Below are positions 1 through 13,851 of a stretch of 64,000 nucleotides of DNA, piece by piece (the first letter of the stretch is position 1; each line of letters starts with the position of its first letter). The notes below the pieces were generated by a model. The model was not told the origin of the DNA and did not search any database. It was given only the letters and a program-made list of their open reading frames with translations. This DNA comes from Spinacia oleracea (Eukaryota; Streptophyta; Magnoliopsida; Caryophyllales; Amaranthaceae): contig NC_079490.1 in assembly GCF_020520425.1 (NCBI RefSeq), forward strand, positions 7,254,001 through 7,318,000, in the 5' to 3' direction. The position numbers were made by a program, and so were the translations under genes.

Positions 1-1985
1 TGATGAATTTTAAAGCCAATGAAAGAACAAACAATACAACAATAAGTTTGATGAATGAATTTAAAAAACAACAAGAAATAACAAACGGTACAACAAGAAA
101 GAACAAACAATACAAAAAGAAAGAATAAAAGATTAATGACGAGTTTAATTATGAACATTAACCATATGATTATTATAAACAAACAAATAAACAAGAAAGA
201 ACAAACAATATAAAAAAGAACAAAAAATTCCAGAAGAAAGAACAAAAAAATACAACAATTATGAAAATTTGATGATGAATTTAAGAAACAACATGAAAGA
301 ACAAACAGCACAACAAGAATGAACAAACAGCACAATAAGAATGAACAAACAGTACAATAAGAATGAACAAACAATACAATAAAAAAGAACAAACAGTCGA
401 CAAGAATGGACAAATAATATGAGCGTGTCGTTTTTGAGTACAGCGAGAGCTGGCTGTACCCGGGTACCGCAAATTTTTGGCTATACCCGGGTACAGCCAA
501 AGCTGGCTGTACCCCCATCCAAAACGATGTCGTTTTGTGTTGTTTAAAATGAACATTAATATACTGGTACAAAAATGAACATTTACTATTTCGGAAATGA
601 ACATTTATTTATTTATTTGGAATGAACATTGACTATTTTGGAAATGAACATTTATTTATTTATTTGGAAATAAACTACAAAAATGAACATTTACTATTTC
701 GAAAAAGAACATTTGTTTAGTTATTTGGAATGAACATTTACTATTTTGGAAATGAACATTTATTTATTTATTTGAAAATAAACAATATAGGCGCTTGTAA
801 AAACATAAAAGACCAATGAAGTGAACAATTTCATTATGAACATTAACCATATATTTATTGTGAACAAACAAATAAACAAGAAAGAACAAATAATTCAACA
901 AAAAAGAACAAACAATATAAAAAAGAACATAAAATTCCAGAAAAAAGAACAACCAATACAACAATTATGAACAATTTTATGATGAATTTTAAAGCCAACA
1001 TGAAAAAACAAACAATACAACAAGAAAGAACAAATACTGGTACAAAAATGAACATTTACTATTTCGGAAATGAACATTTATTTATTTATTTGGAATGAAC
1101 ATTTACTATTTTGGAAATGAACATTTATTTATTTATTTGGAAATAAACTACAAAAATGAACATTTACTATTTCGGAAATGAACATTTATTTATTTATTTG
1201 GAATGAACATTTACTATTTTGGAAATGAACATTTATTTATTTATTGGGAAATAAACAATATAGGCGCTTGTAAAAACATAAAAGACCAATGAAGTGAACA
1301 ATTTCATTATGAATTTTAAAGCCAACATGAAAGAACAAACAATACAACAAGAAAGAACAAACAATAAAGCAGATAATTATTATGAACAAAAAAATAAACA
1401 AAAAATAACAAAAAATTCAACAAAAAATAACAAACAATATAAAAAAGAACATAAAATTCCAGAAAAAAGAACAAACAATACAACAATTATGAACAATTTT
1501 ATGATGAATTTTAAAGCCAACATGAAAGAACAAACAATACAACAATAAGTTTGATGAATGAATTTAAAAAACAACAAGAAAGAACAAACAGTACAACAAG
1601 AAAGAACAAACAATACAAAAAGAAATAATAAAATATTAATGAAGAGTTTAATTATGGTCATTAACCATATGATTATTATAAACAAACAAATAGACAAGAA
1701 AGAACAAACAATATTAAAAAAACATAAAGTTCTAGAAGAAAGAACAAAAAATACAACAATTATGAAAATTTGATGATGAATTTAAAAAACAACATGAAAG
1801 AACAAACAGTACAACAAAAATGAACAAACAGTACAACAAGAAAGAACAAACAGTACAATAAGAATGAACAAACAGTACAATAAAAAAGAACAAACAGTCG
1901 ACAAGAATGAACAAACAATATGAGCGCGTCATTTTTGGGGGGTACAGCCAGAGTTGGCTGTACCCGGGTACAGCAGTTAGCAATT
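1..1985. repeat. AGAACAAACA/AATGAACATTTA low-complexity repeat block, internally duplicated
   Basis: The block is AT-rich and built from short related units (AGAACAAACAATAC and AATGAACATTTACTATTT types). The first ~540 bases recur with small changes at about 1503-1980. Both copies run into a short GC-richer stretch containing GGCTGTACCCGGGTAC (near 454 and 1952). A second, ~475-base duplication lies between them: the run starting near 560 is repeated from about 1037, and GGCGCTTGTAAAAACATAAA occurs near 790 and 1262. It looks like the interior of a non-autonomous transposon carrying minisatellite DNA. I see no credible coding; the open frames across it are repeat artefacts. Confidence 0.75.
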
Positions 1986-1986
1986 G

Positions 1987-2562
1987 CTTTAATGACATCC
2001 CTGAATATGCAGATACAAAATATCTGATGACATTAGTTGATGGTTTAGGTTACACTAATATAGAAAAACTACACTTTTGTGACCCCAAAAAAGAGTTCAA
2101 GAACGGGGTAAGGTTTTTAGGTTTTGACAGTAGTAAATGTGACCCTTTCTTAGCTATATATGTTTTACCAATAAAAATTAATTCATATCTACAATGAGCA
2201 TAAATCAAATCCACATATAATTTTAACCTAAACAGAGGTGGAGGCCAGGTTTGAAAGTTTCCTTGACTTGTTGACTGGTGATGGGGATGATGTAGTAGAC
2301 CTTGATTCTGACTTTGTGGAACCACCTATTACAGTACTCTCACCCAAACAGACTTAAGCACAACCTCAAACTGAATCTGAACCTGAAATTGATTATGACT
2401 CCGAAGGTACAAATGAAGATGATGATGAGTTAGCCACTGCTAGGTCTAAGATATCTTATGGTAAGAGAAGGGAACTAGCTTATGCTGAGGAGTTGATAAT
2501 GCTAAAAAAAATAGCACACAGTAAGGGTGAATTTGGACTGAATTTAGGGGATGGCTTATCCT
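1987..2562 (+). pseudogene. MULE transposase N-terminal relic (PB1-like region plus acidic linker)
   Basis: An open stretch from about 1987 to 2196 reads like the N-terminal, ubiquitin/PB1-like part of plant Mutator transposases, with motifs such as DGLGYTNIEKLHF and KEFKNGVRFL. After a frame break, reading resumes near 2237 with a linker rich in Asp and Glu, typical of the segment before the MuDR DNA-binding domain. That linker contains an in-frame TAA near 2356. The reading ends in a CTCAC microsatellite near 2560, and no catalytic domain follows. This is a 5' fragment with at least two breaks. The family call rests on recognising the domain style, not on a search. Confidence 0.5.
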
Positions 2563-2588
2563 CACCCTCACCTCACCTCACCTCACCT
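2548..2588. repeat. (CTCAC)n microsatellite
   Basis: Short run of CTCACC/CTCAC repeats terminating the MULE relic. Confidence 0.7.
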
Positions 2589-2589
2589 T

Positions 2590-4206
2590 TCATCTGACAC
2601 ATGACACATCCTCTTACATTTTCTGCAAAATAAACTTCGTTCATGAAATATACTTTTACATATTAAGCTATGACGTTAATCCTAAGTCTGTACTTACAAC
2701 ATTTTTTTTTTTACTTTTATTGTTTGACAACGCTTAACTTTATTAAAAATATAATTTAAACACTTGTACTTTGAAAAACTTGTATATTAAGATAAATCAA
2801 CTATGATTAGATGGAACTTTGACATTTGATTTTATATTAGTATAATTTTAGAATGTAAATCATATAGAAGTGAAAAAATGTGGAGTACATATTTTAAATA
2901 AGGGAAATGTCTTTTCCAATATTCAACAAAATCCTAAAAGAAGAAATGATTCTTTTAAAAATAACATTGTAAACAAGTGAAATTTGGCATGACTTATTTA
3001 CTTAAGGTTAAATTGACTTTAACCACTTTAAAAAATGACAAATTCTACTTTTACCATCTAAAATATAGAAAATGTATCCAGGATTATCACCTGTATCAGA
3101 TCGATTCTTTTTTGAATTTCAATACGTGCAATTCCTTCGACACCCGAGGATGTTTTTGTATTTCTCACCACCCAAAAAAAATAAAAATTGCGTTATAATA
3201 CCTGTTAGCGGAAAGTTAAATGATCCCCATTTCAACATCTATATTTTGGATTTCCTTTTCTTTTCCAACGATTTCCATGTATGTACAACAATCCCCTACT
3301 TCCCATTAATTCACTTAATTAGGTAAATTTTCTCAATTGATAGTGATTTAATTGGTTAATCAAGTGAATCAACTAATTGCAAACTTTGTGGTGAAATACA
3401 ACTTTTATTTTAGTATATGGTGACAAAAAAATTGACGTTTCTGTAAGGTAGTAAAGTGAAAAAATCATTATAAAAACAACTTTAATTTCGAAGTACATGT
3501 ATAAAATAATATGAACTTATGATAAAAGAATGATATTATGGAAAAAAGATTAGAATACTTACCTCTATTTTGAACAATATGGACATGCGAAACAGGATGG
3601 GGATTATGCACTCGCGTGTAGAATCTATCACATGTTATTCAGCTCAACTACGCAAGTATTGGCTTGAGCCACTCCCAAACATTTCGTAATTGATAGAGCT
3701 CCGCCATGTGACCTCCAACTCTCCAAGTCACAAGGTGAGTTCCCCACCAACTCCACCAACTTGTGTTAGTTTGGTGTACTATATATATATATATAATGAT
3801 TCATGTTTATGTAAAACACCCAAGTCAACTGACCAAACACAAGTACACGAACGTGCAAACATATCGCATGATCGAACCTTTTGAGGAGATAATATAATGC
3901 ATTTCATGCATAGTAAAACTCTGAGTTAAAGAAAAATAATGTTTTCAATAGATAGATCATACATACAGTTTACTCTGTAAGACAATCATCAGTGATTTCA
4001 TTACTCCAGGCCTTCAGCTATGGACAGACGCTCTCTTATCTATTAGTCTAAGCGTCTCTCTAACTCGCAACAATACCCCTCTCCAAATGTAAATATACAA
4101 AATGGAGGCTAGACAATCTATGACGATCATTTTTCTGCTAAAATAAAATACAACATACAGATCGGATTACATATTTGCCTAATTTATGAAAACCATCTCT
4201 TTCGGT
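2590..4206. other. Intergenic AT-rich DNA and 3' flank of the VRN2-like gene
   Basis: No coding region supported. It contains a short (TA)n run near 3780. The part next to 4206 should include the 3' UTR and poly(A) region of the minus-strand VRN2-like gene, but I cannot fix its end. Confidence 0.5.
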
Positions 4207-7200
4207 TCATATTTGTTTGTGTTCGGGAACTTCTCCGTTTGTGGAAGCTTCATGTTGAAGTTTATCAAGAATCATGCTGCAATTATTCATAGTACCGGCA
4301 TCAAGAAGACCATGATTCCAGAGTTTGACCATAAAGAACCTCCAACACCTGAGGAGGGGAGAAGAAAAGTAAGAAAGAAGAGAAGCCGATTAATTCCAAG
4401 GACAGACTTGGATTGTCAAGCCATCATATTTTTCCTTGTATGATTTCTGTTTTTGGTTAATAATCAGCTTTTGGGATAAGTTTATGTTTTTGGGGTTTTG
4501 GGACTTTTTTTTTTTGGTTACGTTTGGGATACTTAAGGGTATGCATTCAGTTAATACTCCGTAATATGTTTTTGGGATACTTACTGGGTAAATAATATAG
4601 GGTTTTTGTGATATCTGTACTGGGGTCATGCATTCAGTTTTTGGGACAGGGTTCTGTTTCTGGGTTGGTTTTATGTTATTGGGTATAATTTCATTTGTTG
4701 GGATACTTGTATTGTATGAACAAAACGCTGTGAAACTACCAACTCGGATAACTTACCAGAAAAGAGAAGGGGATTGAATTAACAAGTTGCCGTGAAGTCT
4801 CAAAAACGCTTCACAAGCCCATGGAACATGACCATCAGCCAGAACCCTATTGCATGAAAATAAATAAAAAGTTAAGGAAAGCAAAACAACCAAAGCAAAT
4901 CAGCATTATAAATCTGAGTCATAAGAGTATTATAGCGCAAACATGCACAATGGAGAGAGAAAATGAGGGAAAGGAGAGTTGCATGAAAAAAAAGTTCAAC
5001 CTTTGCTTTCGAACAAATGAGTTCCACAGATGCATTAGGTGTTTCTCGTCTTTGGTGACATCCACAAAATCATCAAGCATCTGCAGGCAAAGTACCATCC
5101 ACATTTTAGTTAGCAACAAGTTCTCGGGGACACTGTTACCTGATTCACTAGTATGAGATTGGGTACGGGTTCTCAATTTGCTACCTAATATTGCTTAAAC
5201 TAAACCAAAAAAATACCATTTTCATGTTGTAATTCGCTTTTTGGGTTCTCTGTTCGTGGGATGATTAGGGAATTAGGTAACATTGCTCTGGGAGGAAGTA
5301 CAAGATTCAAATAATTGAGTAGAAGCAAAAACTAACTGGTTACAATGTTCAAGAGCCAAACATACCCTTCTATCTTCAAGAGCAGCAATTTCAACATCCA
5401 ATTCATCCTCACTATCCCTGTCTGACAATACTTGTTCCAAAGCCATTGGCTTTGGGTGCAAAAACACAAAAAAAGATCTTCATAATCAGCAATATAAACA
5501 AACATGATACAAACACAAGATTATTTAAATGTGAAGTCCAAGATAACTGTCAAATAAGCAGACAAATAAGACACGTAAGGAAGGAGCAGCAATGACAATT
5601 CTGTATTGAAAAAAAAACTCTGAAACAATTCTTTGCATTACCACGTCGAAACAGCTGGATTACAGTGGATTGGAAAGGACAATGAACTTCAAAGAGAAGG
5701 GAGAAATCGTTATCACTCATCATTATCGTTACCCCATTGCCTTTCAAGGAGGCAACCGCAACAAGCGGGGTAAGGGGGAGGGGGTTAGACGTACGCAACC
5801 TTATCCTGCAATTGCAGAGAGGTTGTTTCCAATTGACACATAAGCGAAGAGGAAGGGAGAAATAAAACATCAAAATCTTAATTCATTTCCATTACTTGTC
5901 TTTATGACTTTTACCACATTACTACCGTTTCCCAGTCGTTAGACTCAAAACTAAAGTGATACAATCAAGTACAGAGAGTCTCCTCGAGATAATACAGCAA
6001 AGGCAGAAAATTAAAAAGTACCCTCTGCCTGTTTTTTATCCAAGAACATATTAGTAAAGTGCAAAAATGAAATACTGTCATGACTTCAATCAACCAATAA
6101 AAGGAGTTGTCAAAAGCTGATCCCACCCGTGAAACCAACTGGAAGCTGACAATGACCCGGGTAATGGATTCCCAAACCTGATCTGATGTCAACCAGACAC
6201 CTGATAAGAATTTGAGATATGACCCCAAACCACAGTTGGCTTAAAACAAAATTAAAACTCAGTGTGAACCCGATAATTAGTACTCATATTTGAAGCCGCA
6301 CCAAACCTGACAACAAACCTGAAACCTCTCGGTGCAACTTGCAATTCACCCGACAAAACCAAAACCCCCATACAACCAAGCCGTTATTTATCCGATCCGA
6401 GACAACACAAACTCAATTCAACATGAACCCGTTATTGACTTAACCTAAGATAATCCAAACCCGACAAGAGTATTCCCCATTTAACACGTTATTTATCCAA
6501 GCTTAGACAGCTCAGTTCAACCTGAATCACTATTGACTCAATATAAAACATAGTTGTATATCAGGTAAAAGACCAACCACGATTATGACATACTAACATT
6601 TGTTTGAAATTCTTTTTTAGGGGATTAGTTACTCTACATCTAAAAATGTAAAACACGATAATGTACTTAAAAATATATAAAAAAACTTAATGTTGCATAC
6701 AAGACACAAGACAGCCCCCAGCTTAGAGCGCTAGTGTGCTACTTTTCCTAAGCTAAAGTTACATGGCAATATTTGTATCACAGACATTAGAATTTCAATA
6801 AAGCAAAACTACTCGAGTACTATTAAAATCTATTTATGTTAGTTTGGTGTTTGAACAAACACTTGATCAGGTCCGAACTTTACCTAATCTCGAGACTCGC
6901 CTAATTAGAAATTGACCCAAACCACAGTCTCCTCCGATCTGTTCTTGACCCTAACCCGATATTCACCTGATCCGATCTTGACCTAATGGCTGAATTTGAG
7001 ACTCACCGTTCCAAACTTGACCCATACCTGGACTAACCCGTCCCAAACCCAAACTTACTCAACCTAAACCCGATTTGAACCGAATCCGACTTAAAGCCAA
7101 AACAATAACAAACAAGCTTGACCAGAAAATGAAGTGATCCGAATTGATCTCGATTCATCTGAATGGACACACTGATCCGGCTTGACACGAATGTGACAGG

Positions 7201-10200
7201 ATCCAACGCGTTAAGATCCAAAGCGACCTACAGACTCGATTTGACAGCTTGAAGAGAAGCAAAGACCTTTATACATCACATTTCCGTGAGTTTGGAACTT
7301 GACAGGTGGTGTTATTTTGTAAGAATTGAAGGTCATCTAAACAATAGTAAGGACCACAGTAAAAACGCAACATGGTTTTTTATGCAATAAAGTAAGTTTA
7401 CCTGAGCTCTGTGAGAATGATAAAACTGCCGCTTCTGCAGGAGTGTAGAGCTGAAAATAAAAGAATAAGTACCAGAACAATTAGAGTTGACAAGCGGTGT
7501 GTGTATAAATGTTTAATAGGGAATGTATCCAATGCGAAGGAGATTACTTGGTAAGAAATGAGAAGAGTTAATATGAACCGTTAAATTTATTACAAATGCC
7601 AAGATTACCTCGAGTATATAAAAGGAAAGTACAAATAAAAGTTAGAAATAAATAATAATTGCACTTTTTTTTTAATCCTGCCTTTTTACCTAACTCCGAC
7701 CGTCAACAACACGCACTCCGGCATGGCATCAATAAACCCCTCAATTTTTCTGGTGACGCCAATGCTACTGTCTCAACGGTCAGGCCGTCATGAAAGCGGA
7801 GAGCAGAAAGCAACTTGAAGGTTCAACCATGGATTAGAGAGGGAAGGGAATCGCAATGATTACTAATATCTTATTCACAAAAAAGATAAGAAATACCAAT
7901 TTGTTAGATGTAGAGAATAAGTCTATGCTCATCGAAATTCATTTTCTCCTTGCGATATCATTAATGGATATCAAATTGGGTTCCAAGTTTATTATGAAGC
8001 GGGAGGAAGAGGAGGAGAGAGAGAGAGAGAGATTGGGGTAGGTGGGACTCTTTCAGTCTTGTCCGTTTATAACAAAACAAATTATTAATATCAACTCTTC
8101 TCATTTTTCACCTAGAGATCTCTTCTCGTTAGATAAGTTGACATATACGTCGACATACTAACTATATGCAACTAAAATAACATGATGCAAAACGAATTGA
8201 AAGGCACGAAATACAGCCAGTATAAAATACACCAATACTGGAGTTAAAGAGTTTACAAATAACATGATATTTCCTCCGCTTTTTATAACTGAAGCATTTG
8301 AAGTTTCACGCTTGCCAATGCATGACTTTCACCGTTAATATCTTTACTCTTTTAATTAAAATAAAAATTTATATTTTGGAAGTATATATCGAGATGAACC
8401 TAACAAGATTCTACATGACTATATTTTTACTCGAAACGCTTTCCTTATAAGGCCGTCCCGGATTACTTGCAACGTTTCTCTAAATGGAAACTTATATTAA
8501 TATTATATAAATTTCTCACTTACAACAAGGACCCAACTACATCTCTACTCCCTAAAAAACACATTAAAAAATTCTACTACCCCCACCCCCACCCCCTACC
8601 CCTTTAAAAGTTTGACACACATCCCATTCCCACTACCTATATTAAAAAAATACCCCACTACCAACTACTCCCTCCGTCCCGGAATACTCGACCCGGTTTG
8701 ACCGGCACAGAGTTTAAGGGACTTGAATTGACTTATTTAATTTAATAGGTAGTAGTTGATAGTGGGGTATTATTTTAATGTAGTTAGTGGGAAATGTGTG
8801 AAGGGTGGGGTTGGGGGAGAGTAGGGGTTGGATTTTTAATTACTTTTTGTATGGAGTAGGGGGTAGGTGGGTAGGGGTGGAGTGAGAAATAATATAATAT
8901 TGTTAGAATATTTCCATTTTTAGAAACAGGTTAAGTATTAAGGGACGGCCCGATAAGGAAAACAGGTCAAGTATTCCGGGACGGAGGGAGTACCATCTAA
9001 TTAAATAATAAGTCAATTACAATGCATTAAATTTTGTGCCGGTCAAACCGTTTCGAGTATTTTCAGGATGGAGGGAGTATACAAGTTCAAATTGTGCAAT
9101 TAAAAAACGGAGGAAGTATAAAACAAATTGGAGTACCACTCTGGCCAAGTTGAGAAGCATGTGGATGTAGATTGTGGTCGAAAACATACACTGAATTGTT
9201 GATTATAACTCCAACACTGGAATTTAGAAATGGCTTGGAACAGGCATACGAAACACACAATATTCATCTATTCATTATCGAGTAAAGATTAATGGCCATT
9301 TTTCTACAAGTATGCTACTACCACAACTGATCTCATTCTATCAACCATATAACCAATATGCATCAAGTCGAGAACAGTCTCCATGGGCCCCACCTCTTAA
9401 CTAAGCCAATATCTACATCTTGATATAAAGAAATACACTTCCTCGAAACTTAGATTACCAAATTAGCAGAAAAGTAATTTGAATATGACATTTAACAGTC
9501 CACATACCTTCTAGGTTCTGTCCGCTCAGAAGAGAGTTTTCTTGACTTTGCAGCTGGAAGCAACACCGAAGACGTATTCTTGTCTCCAGATGTGATTTGA
9601 ATGCAGTCTATGTCTTCTAGGGCCTGAGCTCTAGCTACTGGAACCCCTAGATTACTGTTGGCTGCCACGTAATCGACGCCATTTGCATTACCATTTTCAT
9701 AAGAATAACACAACTCCCCTGATCTTGGATTACGTGACATTGAACAAGCGCTGGGATTTTTCTCACCTACAACACGAATCAAACAGAAAGAATCTTACAG
9801 TTGCATTTGCATATTAGGAATATTCCTTGACCCAAAAATGTCATTGCGTATTTGATATTCAAATTTGAGAAAATACATTTATCTTGAACTGCACTTTAAA
9901 CAAATGATAGAGAAGCAGAATATCACAATGCAGCAGAAACTAACTTATTACTTCTTTTAAAAGAGTACTGAGATTCTAATGAGGAACTCAAAAATGGTAG
10001 TAGATAAGTAGCAGCATCATTTTAGGATCTTTTGTCATAAAAGCAGTTTACATTGACTACATTCTAAGCGGCGAAAAATCGACAACTACAAGGCATCTGA
10101 GAAAAGTTCAACTGGTTATATCTGGAAATTAATGATTCGTCTCTAGGAAGTATCAGTTCAAATATTGTCGAAGCAAGAAGATTAAATCTTGCAGAAATAT

Positions 10201-13200
10201 TTGAAAGAATGCATACCCTCATTATTCTCAGTGGCCAGTGCAGGCAAGGCTGACTCCAAGACATGGGGATATACGTATTTCCCATTCTCAAGAGGATCTT
10301 CCGGGCGTTTGCGCTTTCGAGGCCTTGAACTGTTCAAAGATGGTTATTTTGCTATTAGTCCTATTAGAAAAGGGGAATCTTCCATAAGCTGCAATGTTAA
10401 ACAGCACAAAGTTGCAACCTCCAGCCGTACTTACCAGAAACCAAATAATTGCAACCGAGGATCAATTCCACCGGCAGTACTCTGCAGGAATGACGACAAC
10501 TATGTGTGATAACAAGCTGGAAAATCAAAATGGAATTAAAGCATACTCCAACTAGAATGAACTAAATAATCTAGCTGTGTCTCATTAGGTAAATGCTTGC
10601 ATTTGTTGTAAGCCACAAATCTGCACTGTGTTTGAGTACATCTAGACCCATCATTACTTTTAAATTGGAAGAAGGTCGATGAAAGCCCCACCCCCACCCA
10701 AAGTACAATCAGGAGCAAACTATTTGAAGTTCTTCCACAATCCTACATGAAATTCTACTGTAATTAGAAAGAAAATTTCTTAGAAATGCTAAATGACAAA
10801 CTTGAATATGTAGAACAATGGGAAGAATAATATTCTGACCTCTGAATGTAGTGCATCGGTTTTGACGGAGACATTAATGGCTCTATACTCTTCCGTCGCC
10901 TACAAATGAAATAATGATATAGCCAGCAGCCACTGAGTTTGAATTGATACATTTTAGTTCAAATTCATGCAACTTACCCAGAATTCACATTTAAAAAGGT
11001 CATGTGATGTGATCAGATGAGAACGGAGACCCTGCAAACAGAAGATCAAAGTTGCACTTTCTATTACAAAAGTTGAGAAGGTAGTGCATTAACTTACAAC
11101 TTTTAGAAAAGGGCATGTTGGAAGAAAAGAGGCACAAAGAGTTACAAATAGGCATTGGAATCACGTGAACTATATTAAAAGCCCACAGCACGACAACCTT
11201 AAACTCAAAAAACTCTGGCTTGTTATATGGTTCTAAGACATTCAAAACCAAGTGCCATTTCCCAGCAAGATGACAGTTGGAGCTACAAATAATCGCTGCG
11301 GTCAAGCCTCTTGGCTTATGGTTGAAGTGCTTTCTTATTACAAAGATACCTATACTTCTATTCTTCCTTTTCTATCACCGAAAAGCCTCTCAAGAAGACA
11401 GTGATGATTCCATCCAAAGCCATCCAGACTCTCCATGTTGAAAGGTCGTCAATTCCTCAGTAACTTACTGATAAATCCTAACGACTTATAGTTTCACGCT
11501 ACGATTCACATATAAAACCTTACACTCCTTCCTGTAACTTCTTCTCCTCTGATTTTCTGGTATCTCCTACGTTAGCCTACTTAATCTTCATGTTTAGTGC
11601 AAGTTTATTATTTTGCAGATTGTGACTAATGACGCAAAGTAATTAGAAGCACTAAAACCGTTTAGAGACTTTAAACTCAATGTTAGTGCACTTGGAAAAA
11701 AAGGATACAAAGATGACAAATTGATAACCTCTAAATTCTCTGATTGCACTACAGTCTCCCTTCCGCAAACAGTTAACAAAAGTTGCTTTACAGAAACATT
11801 ATCATGATGAATATAATAATATGAAGAAATAAAATATCCTTTCTTTAAACAATGTACGACCTCCGGATTTATTTAATCTACACACTAGCTTTTTAGTCAA
11901 AACCAAGGCTCCCTTACAATTTTAGGAGAGAAGGTAATTTGTGACAGTGACATGCATAAAATAGTTTATGTGATACCACCACAGTATCACAGCTTGGGTG
12001 GAACTTGATTTGAAGTTAAATGCCCTCTTAACTTTCCCTCAAAAAAAAATGTATTTTGTGAGAGTGAAGTGGTAGGTAATTGTTAAAAAAAATACACTTA
12101 AGTTAGTGTGTAGATTCTTTAAAAAAAGTTTCAAAAAGGAAAGTTAGTAAATTATAAAAGATAAAAACAGGGGGGGGGGGGGGGGTACAAAATACTGTAC
12201 AAGAACTATTAGGGACTAAGACATGGCACATTAGTAACTTCTAATAATGAGGTGTAACCATCCATATTTATTTGAACAAGAATTATGAACAGTTTTATAC
12301 ATACCTGGAAGCTTCCACATCTCATCAAGCAAAAAGAACATGAAAAATGTCTTGTAACTGATTAACAAGGAAACAAAAAGAAAGAATTCCTGATTAATCG
12401 AAAAATTAGACAAAGGAGTAGTAAATGAATTATTTCACTATGGAAGCACACCTTCGGTCTTCCTAAGCAAGTTGCTTTGGTCCCTATAGTTGAAGATTAC
12501 ATTTCCATCCATCAATCTACACATCAGAAATCCCAAATACAATTATGACGACGAATTTACATGTAATGCTGCTCTAGTTAGCATCAAATTTAGTCTTTTC
12601 TGGCCATGGTCTCCACGGAGTTCTTTCAGCATTTTAGAAGGATATAGAGTTAGTCTGTCTTATTCAACTTATTATTTTACTTCCTTAGCTAGCCAATAAT
12701 TCTCTTTTCAATAAAGGTTTTTTGAAGGACATGCTGAGTGATGATACTTAAAACTATTTGAATAAGGGAAGGCCACAAAATAATTTCAATATTCTAAAGA
12801 TGATTGGATATGATTATATGGATTTCGTATAGCCTCAAAGAATAAGATCCTTCAATATGCCAAAAAAGTTGCAGGAAATTCACCAACTTGGGAAAGACGA
12901 TTTCCTTCAGTTTTTCCTTTCCTCCTTCCTCTCAAAGTTTCTTCACTTTGTCTTTCTCTAGTCTTTCCTATATTTACATATTTATCTCTTCCCTTCATTT
13001 CCTGAAAACCCCTTTTCTACATCTTAGGATTTCATTTTCCACGCCTTTCTCTTTCCTCTCTCTTTTTACGTTCTTACTCTTTATGTTCATCTAAGCAGGC
13101 CAATGCATGTTTTTATTTATTCCAGCAATCCATTCCCCAGTTGTTATAAGAGGCGTCATTTTGGATGCAAAACCAGCAAAACATAGTCAATGCTGCCTAA

Positions 13201-13851
13201 GATACGTTATAGAGACTAGAAACTCGCGACAACAAGTAATTCACTTAGCTAACCTGACATAGCGGGTTGGTTATTTTTTTCCCAAAGAAGGAAAAGTGAA
13301 TAAGAAAATCTTACCCAGTTTTCCATTTTGCCTCGATTTTGTAGTTCAAGCATCTAGAAAGAAATGAAGGCTGCACGACAGTGATGAACAATCAAGTTAG
13401 AAAACAGACAACTTGATGGAGCAATTAATGTAACAAGTTAGAAGTAGATGAAAACAACTAGGGGAAAAGAAGATTCACAGCACCCGGTTTATTTAAGTTT
13501 AACATATCAATGCCTAAAATATAACTAGTTAAACTGCCAGTGGTAGGATCGATAATATGTTGTAGTTGTAGAGGATAGATGCTAACGATAATAGAAACAT
13601 CATTACCTCTCTTATATTAACTACTCCAGTCAGCGGTACATGTAAAATAGTGAAAAAAACATACAGTGGGACATTTGTTAATAACAAGAGTTAGTAAGAA
13701 CTTTGAGCAAGAGTCCTGACATTACATTTTGATGAGCACGACGTTGAAGTATATTATATAATTCAACGGGTTTGCAGTAAACTAAGAGGCATTCTTCAGC
13801 AGCAACTTCCTCCTCCACAGTCACAAGTGGACAGGAGCTTTGGTGACACAT
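4207..13851 (-). CDS. VRN2: VERNALIZATION2-like Polycomb (PRC2) subunit, Su(z)12/VEFS family
   Basis: Fourteen coding exons join in frame with GT/AG introns: 13851-13726, 13370-13315, 12516-12452, 12357-12305, 11031-10978, 10899-10840, 10481-10435, 10329-10217, 9766-9508, 7450-7402, 5449-5366, 5080-5001, 4846-4757 and 4348-4207. They total 1278 nt, or 425 residues; Arabidopsis VRN2 is about 440. The N-terminus carries YCKPVELYNILQRR and RCLNYKIEAK blocks. A C2H2 finger uses C89, C92, H105 and H110. A basic patch (RPRKRKRP, ~156-163) could be a nuclear signal. The VEFS box (~280-405) includes QPMALEQVLSDRDSEDE-type sequence, then HLWNSFVRKQR, GHVPWACEAF and KLWNHGLLDA. The start is fixed by TAA immediately before the ATG. 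The protein lacks the long central insertion of EMF2, so it is VRN2-type. In the family, the subunit acts in nuclear PRC2 (H3K27 methylation). I infer a role in flowering-time or vernalization-like repression from family alone. Confidence 0.93.
5450..7401 (-). other. Intron 10 of the VRN2-like gene
   Basis: About 1.95 kb between the exon ending in HSHRAQ and the exon beginning PMALEQ. The part at ~6120-7250 is a degenerate low-complexity stretch with many TGACCCG/AACCCGA-type words, probably an old repeat. No coding seen. Confidence 0.7.
8451..9079. mobile_element. Composite Stowaway-like MITE foldback inside VRN2-like intron 9
   Basis: Left terminal sequence CTCCCTCCGTCCCGGAATAC begins at 8668 after TA. 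Its inverted partner ends at 9077 before TA, and another partial partner ends at 8990. A second, longer inverted repeat pairs about 8451-8660 with 8740-8950 (GGCCGTCCC against GGGACGGCC at the outer edges). Arms of the two structures interleave, so this is not one simple MITE. The whole lies between the exons at 7402-7450 and 9508-9766 and would be transcribed as intron. Confidence 0.75.
12170..12185. repeat. 16-base poly(G) tract
   Basis: Uninterrupted run of 16 G on the plus strand, within VRN2-like intron 4 (11032-12304). Confidence 0.9.

Noticed and set aside
281-1998. Hydrophobic minus-strand frames with repeated CSFLL motifs
   Set aside because: Direct translations of AGAACAAACA-type repeats; no start context, no domain.
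10189-10509. 106-codon plus-strand frame
   Set aside because: Antisense to two exons and an intron of the VRN2-like gene.
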